Shown piece after piece: positions 26,005 to 35,412 of a DNA stretch of 64,000 bases. Where the stretch lies: NCBI RefSeq assembly GCF_003339505.1, contig NZ_QPIW01000015.1:62001-126000 (forward strand), read 5' to 3'. This DNA is from Runella aurantiaca (GTDB lineage Bacteria; Bacteroidota; Bacteroidia; Cytophagales; Spirosomataceae). The number at the start of each line of letters is the position of its first letter. The stretch's first letter is position 1. The notes under the pieces were generated by a model. The model had not been told where the DNA came from and did no database searches. It was given only the letters and a program-made list of their open reading frames with translations. Position numbers and translations under genes: made by a program.

Positions 26005-27942
26005 TCAACTGCCCCCTCCGCAACCTTTCAAAACCAAACCGATAAAATTTACCACTCTGCTCGTGGGAGCAACCCAAAGTGTACTTTCATCGCCATCCAG
26101 CGCATTTATAAAATCCCCTCCCCTTCCAAATGGAGTACCTTTCAATTTTTTGCTTCCATGATAAAATTCTATTTCAGCCAGATCTCCATTCCCATTTTCG
26201 CTTGGCACAAATCGTATTTGGGGATAAACAGCCCCATTATTAATCTTAAACTCCTGCCAAGTACCGTTTCCATTTTGAGAAATCGTATACAAACTATCCC
26301 AAGTTACCCCATCAGAAGAACCTTGAATCTGCGCCCCAACCAAATGGCTTTGACAACAATCGTCCCTAAATTTAAGTCGTATTCTATTCACCGCGCAGAG
26401 TTCTTCTTCTCCGCACTCCATTACGTTCAGGGTCGTAACGGCCTGACTGTTACACCCTTCTTTGGTGGCCGTCAGGGTATAGGTGTAGTTCCCTTTTTCT
26501 GCTGGTACGTTCACGCTTACAAAGTTCCCGCTGCTATTGACTCCCTTGCCGCTCCAGTTGTAGGCCACCCCAGCACAGTTGCCTCCCGTGCAATTTGCCG
26601 AGAGCGTAACTTCTGAACCGCAGGTTGGGTTGGGGTTGTCTGCATGGATACCCAACGTAAAATTGCAGGTGTTGGGCGAGCACTGCGGCAGTATATCGTC
26701 ATTCAATACGATATTTTTGGGCTGCGAATACGCCGATAAATTATACCCAGAATTATTAAGGATACTTAGCAATGAGTACGTCGTAGTACTTGTCGCACTG
26801 ATAGGCGACATAGGAGTAGTTAATAGCTGCTGAATTTCTGCGCTTTGCGTTGCAGGAGCAAAATCATTAATTGAGTTGGGGGAGCCGATGACCAACGTTA
26901 CAAATTTAGCCCCGTGTTCGTACGATTGTTTTAGAAAATTAATTTTATCAGTTGTGGTTCCTTGCGGAAACATCTCATTCATAATCCATTTATTGGGGAC
27001 ATTGGTTCGTAGCAAATCCATCGAAAAACGGTGATTATAGAACATATCATCATTGACTTTTACCCCATCAAATCGGCAATTCAACTTTTGAAAGCCAATT
27101 GTTCCTCGGCTTTTTGAAGCACCGTCAAAAACCGACCCCATATCCAACACAAATTTTATATTTGAGTCAACGGCTTTAACTGCATTACCCATTTGGTCAA
27201 TAAATTCTTTCAATTTTAAATGCCTGAATATATACCAACGCCTCCCTGCCTCATCATTTTGGTTGGTGGGTGGTTGGGCTGCCGTTCCGTACTGCGCTAA
27301 GTGCCAGTTACTAAACGCATTTTTCATGTGCGACGAATAGTCAAAAAGAGACCCATGCGGATATTCACCTTCCTGATTTGACGTAATGGAAACGCTTATA
27401 AACAACAACTTACCTTGCTCCTGAAGGTATTTGTAGCGTTGGGTCACTTCCGTCACAAAAGCTTTGGCTTTTTCTACCGAAGGCTGATGAGCTAGGCTGA
27501 ACATTTTATCATTGTAGCCGTCGGTGTACACATTTCCTGCCGCGTCTCTCATTTCGTTTGCTTCTCCTCCCCAGATAAACCCCGACCGGTTTATTCCGTA
27601 GGCATTATTGGCACCCAAATGGATTCGTAGCGCAATCTTATCCATTCCCTGTTCGAGTGCCTTTGCAATTACATTATCTACGGGCCGCCATTCCGACGCA
27701 ATATTTGGGTTGGAAAGACACTGAAATGACGGGCATTTGGTGATATCCCACCGTACAGTTATATACACCGAATTACACCCTATCGACTTTGCCCCCGGAA
27801 CCATATCAGCATAGTGTTCATACTGATTATCTTCCTGGATATTAAGGACTAACATCGCTAAGTAACGTTTATTGTCTTGCCCGTGTCCTGCAAAACTTAA
27901 GGAAAATAAAAAAATCTGAAGACAAACAAGTACTTTTTTCAT
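26005..27942 (-). CDS. Secreted glycoside-hydrolase-like protein with Ig-like and F5/8C-like domains
   Basis: A 645-residue protein with a Sec signal peptide (MKKVLVCLQIFLFSLSFAGHGQ; ATG at 27942 chosen). Residues about 30-400 look like a TIM-barrel glycosidase. It has YVYITVRWD-type strands, FISVSITSNQEGEYPHG (a candidate acid/base Glu), FVLDMGSVFD and KWIMNEMFPQG (a candidate nucleophile Glu). A Cys-rich PKD/Ig-like segment spans about 430-520 and a galactose-binding-like (F5/8C-like) domain about 530-640. I could not assign a GH family. Within a polysaccharide locus it may trim or release the polymer. The C-terminus GCGGGS is not a T9SS tail. It ends in its own terminator. Confidence 0.6.
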   Translation of the reverse strand: MKKVLVCLQIFLFSLSFAGHGQDNKRYLAMLVLNIQEDNQYEHYADMVPGAKSIGCNSVYITVRWDITKCPSFQCLSNPNIASEWRPVDNVIAKALEQGMDKIALRIHLGANNAYGINRSGFIWGGEANEMRDAAGNVYTDGYNDKMFSLAHQPSVEKAKAFVTEVTQRYKYLQEQGKLLFISVSITSNQEGEYPHGSLFDYSSHMKNAFSNWHLAQYGTAAQPPTNQNDEAGRRWYIFRHLKLKEFIDQMGNAVKAVDSNIKFVLDMGSVFDGASKSRGTIGFQKLNCRFDGVKVNDDMFYNHRFSMDLLRTNVPNKWIMNEMFPQGTTTDKINFLKQSYEHGAKFVTLVIGSPNSINDFAPATQSAEIQQLLTTPMSPISATSTTTYSLLSILNNSGYNLSAYSQPKNIVLNDDILPQCSPNTCNFTLGIHADNPNPTCGSEVTLSANCTGGNCAGVAYNWSGKGVNSSGNFVSVNVPAEKGNYTYTLTATKEGCNSQAVTTLNVMECGEEELCAVNRIRLKFRDDCCQSHLVGAQIQGSSDGVTWDSLYTISQNGNGTWQEFKINNGAVYPQIRFVPSENGNGDLAEIEFYHGSKKLKGTPFGRGGDFINALDGDESTLWVAPTSRVVNFIGLVLKGCGGGS

Positions 27943-28219
27943 GCTTCCGGTTCTTTTCAAAAATGAGTAAAAATTCTTAAGAAGTCTCAAAGAGGGTAAG
28001 CATGTAGTAAAAGTCAAATGGCAGAATTCTAGTTAAACTAACGATAATGGCGGCATGATGTTATCTGAGGAGCGTTTCTAAAATTCCGTTTTTTCTTTAA
28101 TAAATCATTTAAAAACACCGCAACAAAATAGCAGAAAGTCCATTATACACCGTATAAGACGAAAAATAGCTCATTTTACGGGCGCTTATCAAGCACAAAT
28201 TAGCATACGTAAACGTAGA

Positions 28220-29782
28220 TTATATCCCTTCATAGATTTTAAATTTTTTAGTTTGCCTCACCAATCTAAACCGATAAGCTGGAAACTGACTTTCTAACGT
28301 GGGATTGGTTGGAATTTGTTGATAGGCTTCGTGCACAAACGCGTATATTTTACCCGCTTTTCCATCGTATTTTTCTGCCAAAAAACCACATCCTTTAGCA
28401 AATTTGAGATCAATACTCCCCACCAATTTCCGCGCCTTTACAGCATCTACGTTGAGGGAACCCGAGGTAAAATAAAGGATATTTTCTGGTTTGTCAACTG
28501 CATGGATAAACGCTAAATCCTCCTCTTCGGCATGTCTCAATGCAAAACCTGAACTTCCCGTAGCTGACTCATTGCGGATTTCAACTTTTTTGAGGATAAA
28601 TGTTGAAAGCCCATAACCACTGTTCAAAATAATTAATGTTCCAAGCACCCATCTAGCCGAAACCTGCGACCGACGCGCCCCCCCCAACAACAACGGCAGA
28701 AATAAGTAGGCCACTACTTTGGTATGGCGGTATTCTACAGAAATTTCAGCGCCTTTGTTATACAATAATAAAAATATGCCACAATAAACCAGATAAAAAC
28801 CTAAAAACAGCCAGCGGGCTTCGTCATGTCCGGATTGTTTCATTACCCATATTAACCCCAGAAAACTGACCGCCATCAGGGAATAATATAGGCTGTGCCC
28901 CCATTCAGGAAAATCCGTGCGGATCAGTAACTGAGGGTATATTTCGGCAATACTGAACCAATGCGTAAGCGGATAGGTAAGGGTTTCAAACGACGTCCAC
29001 GAAATATTAAACGGTTGGTTGGTACTCGTGATGGGGCTCGTCCCGAGGTTGATAAATCCCAACTGAGTAAGTGCCAAATAAAAAACCATGCACAATCCTA
29101 CCGCCAAAGCCGTCCAAAAAGCAGGTATAAAGAGTTTTTTTTGCTTTCTAAAATCATTCAGGAAAGCAATGCCTGCACAACCGCACAAGGCAGCTAAGCC
29201 GATGGTATAAGCCGTTTTTAAGAAGAAAGAGACCAACGACAACACCAACAGCCCACCAAAAAGGATAAAAGGTTGGCGGCGATATTTTAAGAAACACCAA
29301 ATAGTCCAAGGCTGACTTCCAAAAAGGAGCAATTCCCCCCCCGTATAATTGAGAAAGTTGATGGTAAATAACCGAGAAGTAGCAATAAAAAATAGCCCGA
29401 GCGCAATGGTTGTTTTATCAAATTCTAACCACTGATATACAAAATACCAACCCATTAGCCCCGCCACCGAAAAAGCCAGCGTTATCCACAAGCTTGCCAT
29501 TCCAGGCGAAATATTTAACAATTCACTTAGTGCCCCTGGTACCATATACTGACCAGGGCTCCACCATGTCAAAAACAAGGATTGATTTTGGGCAATATTT
29601 TCAGGAGACGGTATTAGAAGTGTATTGAATTGCCCCGTACTCAGCATATCATTCCAAACAGCTAGACCAAAGCCGGGGTCTTCTCCCAGCACCAGGGGAA
29701 CGTAATACCCAGCCATTGTCATCAACAACAATACCCCGATTACCAAAGAACGACGCGTAAGTATTTTCTCAATCAAAGCCAT
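28220..29782 (-). CDS. Polytopic membrane protein, GT-C-like
   Basis: A 520-residue integral membrane protein with about 10-11 predicted helices in the first ~400 residues. It has a large hydrophilic loop after helix 1 (GEDPGFGLAVWNDMLSTGQF) and a C-terminal soluble part of ~110 residues. The layout, with an acidic first periplasmic loop, recalls GT-C glycosyltransferases that use lipid-linked sugars, but I see no diagnostic motif. It is 20 bp downstream of the O-antigen-ligase-like gene and belongs to the locus. It could transfer a side-chain sugar, or could be a polymerase. 277 bp without a gene separate it from the next upstream-facing coding region at 27942. Confidence 0.6.
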   Translation of the reverse strand: MALIEKILTRRSLVIGVLLLMTMAGYYVPLVLGEDPGFGLAVWNDMLSTGQFNTLLIPSPENIAQNQSLFLTWWSPGQYMVPGALSELLNISPGMASLWITLAFSVAGLMGWYFVYQWLEFDKTTIALGLFFIATSRLFTINFLNYTGGELLLFGSQPWTIWCFLKYRRQPFILFGGLLVLSLVSFFLKTAYTIGLAALCGCAGIAFLNDFRKQKKLFIPAFWTALAVGLCMVFYLALTQLGFINLGTSPITSTNQPFNISWTSFETLTYPLTHWFSIAEIYPQLLIRTDFPEWGHSLYYSLMAVSFLGLIWVMKQSGHDEARWLFLGFYLVYCGIFLLLYNKGAEISVEYRHTKVVAYLFLPLLLGGARRSQVSARWVLGTLIILNSGYGLSTFILKKVEIRNESATGSSGFALRHAEEEDLAFIHAVDKPENILYFTSGSLNVDAVKARKLVGSIDLKFAKGCGFLAEKYDGKAGKIYAFVHEAYQQIPTNPTLESQFPAYRFRLVRQTKKFKIYEGI

Positions 29783-29802
29783 GAAACAATCTTAAACTTA
29801 AC

Positions 29803-31101
29803 TTATGCGGGTTGAGGTTGTAAGGTACTTTTGGCTTTTTGTGTTGAATAAACGCCGAAAAAACGGATAAACATTACATAGACCAACCACATACTGAGAT
29901 CCTGTGGGCGTGCTCCTGAGAACAGAGCAATAAGAACAATGATTGAAAAATAAGCCAGAAACAAAGACAAATCGTTGGCTGGTCTGAAAAATTGCTGAAG
30001 GGCCGTAAAACCCATTACCACAAAGAAACTATTGAACAGAATAAAGCCCAATATACCCTGATTTACAAGCGCTTCGATGGCTGGCACATCAAAAAACTGG
30101 GCCTTGTATCCTTCCCCAAACAAGATGGTTCCGAGGGAGCCTTCTCCCAAAAAAACCTCAAAAACGTATTTAAAACTATACACCCTATTGACCGAAGAGT
30201 GGTCAATCGATGCCGTTTTTTGGTCTACTTCAACGCCAGTGACGGTATAAATAACACTCCCGAAGCGCGACATAAAAGTATTAAAATATACCCCAAGCGC
30301 ATACGACGCAAACTGAAACTGCGAAAGTAAAAAAGCAACAATTCCGTACACTACGGCGGCAATAGCCAACACTCGCGGCTTAAATATAGAGGCCACCATA
30401 CCACGACCGTGCAACGTAACATAAATGAGAATCATGACACCTAAGCCAATCAAACTCATGTTGGTCCGGGCCAGAATTAATACACCAACGGAAAAAATAG
30501 CAATCAAGAAATAGCAAATTTTGAAAATCCAGTTTTTGGTACGCCCTGCCACCAACAATGCCGAAAGAATAGAACACAACGCATTATTGGCATAGGCGTG
30601 GGGGTTACTATTTTGGGTATTGGCCGCAAATTTAATGGCGGCACGCTCCCCAAACGTCCAGTGAGGGTCTTTGGTCAAGCTGTATAGAAGGCCAATGCTG
30701 GCTACTAGTGTGTAAAAGACCATGACTTTAAGCACAATATTTGCTTTATCATTGGGATAATACATGGATGCAAAAAGAAACACAACGGGTATGATGTAAG
30801 TCAATGTTTCTCGTAGCTTTTCTGGAGAACCCGCCGGACTTGGGTAATATTTCCAATACACCCATCCCAACACCAAAAAGCTAAACCAACAAACAAAAAG
30901 AGTTTGGTTAGGCAAAAATATAGTTCTGAAAATATTCAGAGGCATTAACAATGCCAACCCAACTGCCCAATACAATATAGTAAACGTACTTCCTTGAGGA
31001 CCAATACCGAAACCATCCCGAACGATAAAAACAATCGGATATGCGTTCCAAAGCATGTTAATCCCAAGCGCCTGGCGATAGTATTTCAATTCCTCCCACA
31101 T
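29803..31101 (-). CDS. O-antigen ligase/polymerase (Wzy/WaaL-like) membrane protein
   Basis: A 432-residue protein with about 11 hydrophobic helices. A larger periplasmic loop around residues 265-330 includes RFGSVIYTVTGVEVD and the segment SSVNRVYSFKYVFEVFLGEG. This resembles the Wzy_C/O-antigen ligase domain, in which a conserved R..H/E loop catalyses polymerisation or ligation. The neighbouring gene order (DPM1-like GT2 upstream, GT-C-like protein downstream) fits a polysaccharide polymerase. Polymerase versus ligase cannot be decided from sequence. An ABC exporter is also encoded in the locus, which makes a Wzy-type enzyme unexpected. Confidence 0.7.
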   Translation of the reverse strand: MWEELKYYRQALGINMLWNAYPIVFIVRDGFGIGPQGSTFTILYWAVGLALLMPLNIFRTIFLPNQTLFVCWFSFLVLGWVYWKYYPSPAGSPEKLRETLTYIIPVVFLFASMYYPNDKANIVLKVMVFYTLVASIGLLYSLTKDPHWTFGERAAIKFAANTQNSNPHAYANNALCSILSALLVAGRTKNWIFKICYFLIAIFSVGVLILARTNMSLIGLGVMILIYVTLHGRGMVASIFKPRVLAIAAVVYGIVAFLLSQFQFASYALGVYFNTFMSRFGSVIYTVTGVEVDQKTASIDHSSVNRVYSFKYVFEVFLGEGSLGTILFGEGYKAQFFDVPAIEALVNQGILGFILFNSFFVVMGFTALQQFFRPANDLSLFLAYFSIIVLIALFSGARPQDLSMWLVYVMFIRFFGVYSTQKAKSTLQPQPA

Positions 31102-31112
31102 TGTTCCGTCAC

Positions 31113-31829
31113 TTATTTGAATAATCCATATCTAAAAATGCAGTAAATAGCCCGAAAACCGTCCTTCCAGTTGATTTTCTTGCCTTCTGCATAGGTTCGT
31201 CCATAATACGAAACTCCCACTTCGTAGATTCGTATATTGGGTATTTTCGAAATTTTAGCGGTTACTTCTGGCTCAAAACCAAACCGTTTCTCGTTTAATT
31301 CAAGCCCCTGAATCAAGTCAATTCTGAAAAGCTTGTAGCAGGTTTCCATGTCCGTCAAATTCAAATTGCTGAACATGTTGCTCAAAAACGTCAGGATTTT
31401 GTTCCCGATTGAATGCCAGAAAAATAAAATTCGGTGCGCTTTACCACCCATAAAACGTGAACCATATACCACATCGGCGTGGCCATCTACGATGGGTTGT
31501 AATAAAATATTAAACTCTTTGGGGTCATATTCTAAGTCAGCATCCTGAATAACGACATAATTACCCTGTGCTCTGCGAATCCCCGTATGTAGGGCTGCAC
31601 CCTTTCCTTGATTTACTTCATGCTTAAAATAAGAAACCTCCACGCTGGGATTCATTGCCTTAAACGCAAAGATTTGTGCTTCTGTCTCATCTTTTGAGCA
31701 ATCGTTTACCACGATAATCTCTTTCTCAAAACCACCAATCAACTCCACAGAGGCAACTGCTTTCAAAACGGTTTGAATCGTTTTTTCTTCGTTATAAGCG
31801 GGAATTACAATGCTAAGTTTTAAACTCAC
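31113..31829 (-). CDS. Family 2 glycosyltransferase, DPM1/DPG synthase-like
   Basis: A 238-residue GT-A inverting glycosyltransferase without membrane helices. Seen: the N-terminal SIVIPAYNEEKTI, the nucleotide-binding EIIVVNDCSKD, the metal-binding VVIQDADLEYDP (DxD), GSRFMGGKA, and the acceptor-side TDMETCYKLFR. The closest family is dolichyl-phosphate mannose/glucose synthase (GT2), which loads a sugar onto a polyprenyl phosphate. Such a lipid-linked donor would serve GT-C enzymes, and three GT-C-like proteins occur in this locus. It is 12 bp upstream of the O-antigen-ligase-like gene. Confidence 0.9.
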   Translation of the reverse strand: MSLKLSIVIPAYNEEKTIQTVLKAVASVELIGGFEKEIIVVNDCSKDETEAQIFAFKAMNPSVEVSYFKHEVNQGKGAALHTGIRRAQGNYVVIQDADLEYDPKEFNILLQPIVDGHADVVYGSRFMGGKAHRILFFWHSIGNKILTFLSNMFSNLNLTDMETCYKLFRIDLIQGLELNEKRFGFEPEVTAKISKIPNIRIYEVGVSYYGRTYAEGKKINWKDGFRAIYCIFRYGLFK

Positions 31830-31906
31830 GATTAATTATTTTAAATATTTTTGCACTGATTTAATAGTGTCTTCTACTCATTCTCAAGCTACAGTTAGTC
31901 AACTTT

Positions 31907-32926
31907 TTAAGAGCGGTAACGTAGTCGTAAATAGTTCAAAGCTGGTTTTTCGACCAGATACGTAATCCCTACCGCTAATACCAAAGCCCCCACCAACGCC
32001 ACAAGGGCCGCTGGGATAAATTGCCAGCCTAGTTTATCGCGCAGTAAAGTTACAACTCCATTCATAAAATAATGGTGAATTACATAAAGGCTGTACGAAA
32101 TTGTTCCCAAAAACCGCGTGATACGGTTATTAATCCACTCCAAACGTTGACTTACAAACAAAAAGAAACTCCCAAAATAAAGCGTACTGACGGCAATGTA
32201 TTCGGGCCAGCTTAAAAACAAATTGCTCCGACCCGTTTTTTCAAATAAGAATAGCGTAAGGATATAAGCCAGCACAATGCCCCCAACACGCTGCAATCCA
32301 TAACCTTCCGTATAAATTTTATAGTAAAGAATACCCGCCCAAAAAAGTTGAAAATGATTAATCAGCGGAAAGCCTTCACGAATAGAAGCATACAAAGAAG
32401 GATACGAAACACTGGCCCACCCATGAACAATCGCCTGAATAACGACCAGCGCAAATCCGTACCACTCAAGGTTTTTAACTTTATTGAACAAAAATGCCAA
32501 CAGCATCAATCCATAAAAAAGCATCTCCACAATGAGCGTCCAGTAGGATTCGTCTAAGTCTCTCACCCCAAAATAATGCTGAAACATGCTCATATTGGCC
32601 AAGTAATCACCCCAAGAGATGTCACTGTAGCCCCAATATTTTCCGATGAGCATCCAAACAGCAGTCAATGTAACTGCTACCCAATACACTGGATACAGCC
32701 TCGAAAAACGGGCAAAGACAAAATCTACGGCCCGGGTGGTTTTATTGAGCGTCATGTAAATCACAAAACCGCTGATAATGAAAAATAAATCAACACCAGT
32801 CACTCCCCATGAAAAATGGACTGGAGCTTCGGCCTGATGTAACGTAAGATGGAAAAGAACGACCGCCAACGCTGCAATGCCCCTAAATGTATCTAATGTA
32901 GCTAACCGCTGTTTTTTATTAGACAT
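31907..32926 (-). CDS. Acyltransferase-3 family protein
   Basis: A 339-residue integral membrane O-acyltransferase with ten hydrophobic helices. The signature RGIAALAVVLFHL with the catalytic His sits near residue 22. FFIISGFVIY and the R-x10-H region LYVIHHYFMNG near the C-terminus also match the OafA/Acyl_transf_3 family. Such enzymes acetylate (or succinylate) sugars of surface polysaccharides using cytoplasmic acyl-CoA. Two ACTTTG-N5-CAAAGT palindromes lie immediately upstream, in the 87-bp gap to the preceding glycosyltransferase gene. Confidence 0.9.
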   Translation of the reverse strand: MSNKKQRLATLDTFRGIAALAVVLFHLTLHQAEAPVHFSWGVTGVDLFFIISGFVIYMTLNKTTRAVDFVFARFSRLYPVYWVAVTLTAVWMLIGKYWGYSDISWGDYLANMSMFQHYFGVRDLDESYWTLIVEMLFYGLMLLAFLFNKVKNLEWYGFALVVIQAIVHGWASVSYPSLYASIREGFPLINHFQLFWAGILYYKIYTEGYGLQRVGGIVLAYILTLFLFEKTGRSNLFLSWPEYIAVSTLYFGSFFLFVSQRLEWINNRITRFLGTISYSLYVIHHYFMNGVVTLLRDKLGWQFIPAALVALVGALVLAVGITYLVEKPALNYLRLRYRS

Positions 32927-32947
32927 AATTGATTACAGGTACAATTC

Positions 32948-32964
32948 ACTTTGCGTTACAAAGT
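32948..32964. promoter_or_regulatory. Palindrome ACTTTG-N5-CAAAGT, copy 1
   Basis: Perfect 6-bp arms (32948-32953 and 32959-32964) with a 5-base spacer, 22 bp upstream of the acyltransferase ATG at 32926. The same architecture recurs at 32975 and 53614, so a shared dimeric regulator, or RNA structure, is possible. Confidence 0.55.
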
Positions 32965-32974
32965 TGATTTTTTT

Positions 32975-32991
32975 ACTTTGTATTTCAAAGT
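32975..32991. promoter_or_regulatory. Palindrome ACTTTG-N5-CAAAGT, copy 2
   Basis: Perfect 6-bp arms (32975-32980 and 32986-32991), spacer TATTT. It is centred 27 bp from copy 1 and lies in the short gap between two polysaccharide genes. Confidence 0.55.
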
Positions 32992-33013
32992 GAAATTTAA
33001 TTTTCTCAAAAAA

Positions 33014-34219
33014 CTACTCTTTCGAAAACAGCAACTTTTGACAAAATACCTCCGAACGGTAGTCCTGAAGGTATTTATTTCCATCAATTACGGGATTCTT
33101 TTGTGATAAATAAGTACTCATGGCATCTGCAATGGCTTCAGCCCGGTGAGGAGCAACCGTAATACCAAGTTGGTATTGGCTGACCAATACGCCCATTACC
33201 CCAAGTTTAGAGGCAATTAGCGGCTTACTGTACTTAGCCGCCAAGCCCAGAATATTGCTGGAGCTAAAAAAATTGATGTAAGGGACCAAGACAATATCCG
33301 CAATTTTAAAAACTTCATTGGTAGCAGCAGGGGCAAAAAAGTGAAAGTGCTTGATAAACAACACCTCAGGGTATTTCTTTTCTGCCTCGTTAATAGCCGC
33401 AAAAAGCGTAGTATCGTAGCCTTTTTCGGGCTCTCCACAAATCAAAATACTCAGTTGGCTGCGCTCTTGGTGAGTCAATCGCTGCAACGCCGCCAGAATG
33501 GTAGGAACGTTTTTGCGGGCTGATAAATGTCCGTATATCAAGAAAATTCGGCGGCCCTCCGCTAAGCCGTACTTTCTTTTTAAGTCTACTACCGATGTAG
33601 TGGTGATTTGCGCCACGTCAATCGGGTCTGGCAAATGCTCAAATCGCGGGCCAAAACGTACATTGTACTCTTCTACGCCCTGTTTATCGTTCAGAAAGAA
33701 AATACGTTCTAGCTGTGGATTGCGCAGCATCCATCGCATTTGCCATCCTTTCCGCCATCCTCGCCATTCGCGGCGCAATTTGTCGGTCAGGGTGGAGTCG
33801 TCTTCATAATATTTACGGAAAGGTAAAAATAACAATCCCGAAAATTTTACGCCCAAATTACTTATCGAAGTCCTTCCCAGCTCATATTGAAAGGCATCAA
33901 TGTGCATAAAAATCAGCCGTTCAACCTTATATTTATGAATCAAATCGGTCAGGTAGCGCATTTCGGCCCCCGCCCTTCGCAATACGCTGGTCAGGGCTAA
34001 AAAAGAGGCTAATTGTTCTGAATCAATGTAATGAAACTGCACCAGCGATTCATCCGCACGGAATCGGTCACGAGCTCCTTCGTGCAAAACAAACACAAAC
34101 TGGCTCCGAACTTCTTCGGGCATTTTTTTTAAATATTCCACCAAAAACTGCAAGTAATCTAAATGATGCCCGCTGATGTCTCGGTCGTAAATAAGGGTGC
34201 GTACTGGGAGTTGCATCAT
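33014..34219 (-). CDS. GT-B glycosyltransferase (GT4-like)
   Basis: A 401-residue protein. The C-terminal half has the GT-B donor-binding layout: FLIYGHLSARKNVPTILAAL (about 232-251), SILICGEPEKGYD, then IADIVLVPYINFFSSSNILGLAAKYSKPLIAS, in place of the usual E-x7-E, which is degenerate here. The N-terminal domain opens with LIYDRDISGHHLDYLQFLV. Its start overlaps the stop of the next upstream GT4 gene by 4 bp (ATGA). The donor and acceptor are unknown. The weak E-x7-E motif makes the retaining GT4 assignment less sure than for its neighbours. Confidence 0.72.
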   Translation of the reverse strand: MMQLPVRTLIYDRDISGHHLDYLQFLVEYLKKMPEEVRSQFVFVLHEGARDRFRADESLVQFHYIDSEQLASFLALTSVLRRAGAEMRYLTDLIHKYKVERLIFMHIDAFQYELGRTSISNLGVKFSGLLFLPFRKYYEDDSTLTDKLRREWRGWRKGWQMRWMLRNPQLERIFFLNDKQGVEEYNVRFGPRFEHLPDPIDVAQITTTSVVDLKRKYGLAEGRRIFLIYGHLSARKNVPTILAALQRLTHQERSQLSILICGEPEKGYDTTLFAAINEAEKKYPEVLFIKHFHFFAPAATNEVFKIADIVLVPYINFFSSSNILGLAAKYSKPLIASKLGVMGVLVSQYQLGITVAPHRAEAIADAMSTYLSQKNPVIDGNKYLQDYRSEVFCQKLLFSKE

Positions 34220-35331
34220 GCGTTTACCAATTCTTTATACACTTCTAGCGTTTGTTTAGCCGTTGTTTCTGCCTTAAAAAGCGGCACTCGCTCATAGCCA
34301 CGTTGGCGCATTTGCCCTTGAAGCGTTTGACTATAAACAACCTTTTCGATGGCGTCTTTGATAGAATCTTTATTTTCAGCTTCAAAATAAACGCCTGCTC
34401 CGTCCGCAATTTCATCAAAAGAGGTTCCCCCAGTCACCGCCACTGGACAGCCACAACTCATCGCTTCTAAAACGGGTAAACCAAAGCCTTCCATCAACGA
34501 CGGAAACACAAATAACTGCGCCCGCTCATACAACTGAACCAGCGTAGTATCATCAAAAATGGGGTGATAAAGTACTTGCTTCTGCACTCCCGCTTCATTT
34601 ATTGAGCGAATTTCTTCGTTTGAAAATTTTCCACCACCCGCACAAACCAGATGTAAATCTTTGTCTTTGAGCAGAATAGGCGCCATAGCGGCCAGAAAAG
34701 TATCGAAGTTTTTGTAATAATCTCGCTTCCCAACAAACAAAACGTAACGCTCAGGCAGCGTTAGTGTTTTTTGTCCGATAAGCGCGGGTTTATCAAGATA
34801 ATTACCCAAAGGAACCACTTTTATTTTGGTTTCATCGACGTCAAAATACTCCAAAATACCCCGTTTGGTAGCTTCTGAAACCGAAATAACGATGTCGGCG
34901 CGTTTGAGTAACTGTTGTTTCAAATCCGAAAGTCCTTCGCCCAATACTGGAAATATTTTTCCGTATTTTTCACTCAATACATCATGAAAAGTCAGCACCA
35001 TTGGCTTTTTTCCTACCTTATCCAAAAAGTAAGAATGATAGTAAGTAGGGTGAAAAATGTCGAAATTTCCCAAACTCAGCTTGGTAGAACTGTAGAGGCG
35101 ATTGAGCCGAGAAAATAATTGATTGACCCGGGGATTATTGGCAAATTGCTGATAACGAACAGGATGTGAGTAGTTTACATCCCGAAGATATTCATTATTT
35201 GAAAATTTTAATGCTAGTTCAAATTCAATGTCCGGGCATCCCGCAAAAGCATTCATCAGCTCATAAAAATACCGGGAAATACCGCCATACTGGGTGCCGG
35301 TAAAGGTCTGGTGGTCATAAAGAACTTTCAT
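34216..35331 (-). CDS. Family 4 glycosyltransferase
   Basis: A 371-residue GT-B retaining glycosyltransferase. The N-terminus MKVLYDHQTFTGTQYGGISRYF carries the Gly-rich acceptor loop. The donor domain has FVGKRDYYKNFDTFLAAM, LVCAGGGKFSNEE, and the E-x7-E motif SLMEGFGLPVLEAMSCGCPVAV. The ATG at 35331 is chosen; 18 further upstream codons are unlikely. It overlaps the downstream glycosyltransferase gene by 4 bp. An exact -7 box match lies 52 bp upstream, so a subset of the locus may start here. Confidence 0.92.
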   Translation of the reverse strand: MKVLYDHQTFTGTQYGGISRYFYELMNAFAGCPDIEFELALKFSNNEYLRDVNYSHPVRYQQFANNPRVNQLFSRLNRLYSSTKLSLGNFDIFHPTYYHSYFLDKVGKKPMVLTFHDVLSEKYGKIFPVLGEGLSDLKQQLLKRADIVISVSEATKRGILEYFDVDETKIKVVPLGNYLDKPALIGQKTLTLPERYVLFVGKRDYYKNFDTFLAAMAPILLKDKDLHLVCAGGGKFSNEEIRSINEAGVQKQVLYHPIFDDTTLVQLYERAQLFVFPSLMEGFGLPVLEAMSCGCPVAVTGGTSFDEIADGAGVYFEAENKDSIKDAIEKVVYSQTLQGQMRQRGYERVPLFKAETTAKQTLEVYKELVNA

Positions 35332-35382
35332 GCAGCACTCATTAAAGATAATAAATAGGCCGCTATTTGCGGTTATTTCCCG

Positions 35383-35390
35383 CAAAAGTA
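35383..35390 (-). promoter_or_regulatory. Candidate internal promoter -7 box (TACTTTTG)
   Basis: Exact TAnnTTTG match on the minus strand, 52 bp upstream of the GT4 start at 35331. It falls in the 81-bp gap after the GT8-like pair. A small inverted repeat CCGC-N5-GCGG lies between it and the start. Confidence 0.35.
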
Positions 35391-35412
35391 CAAAAAAACT
35401 CTATCTGAATGG

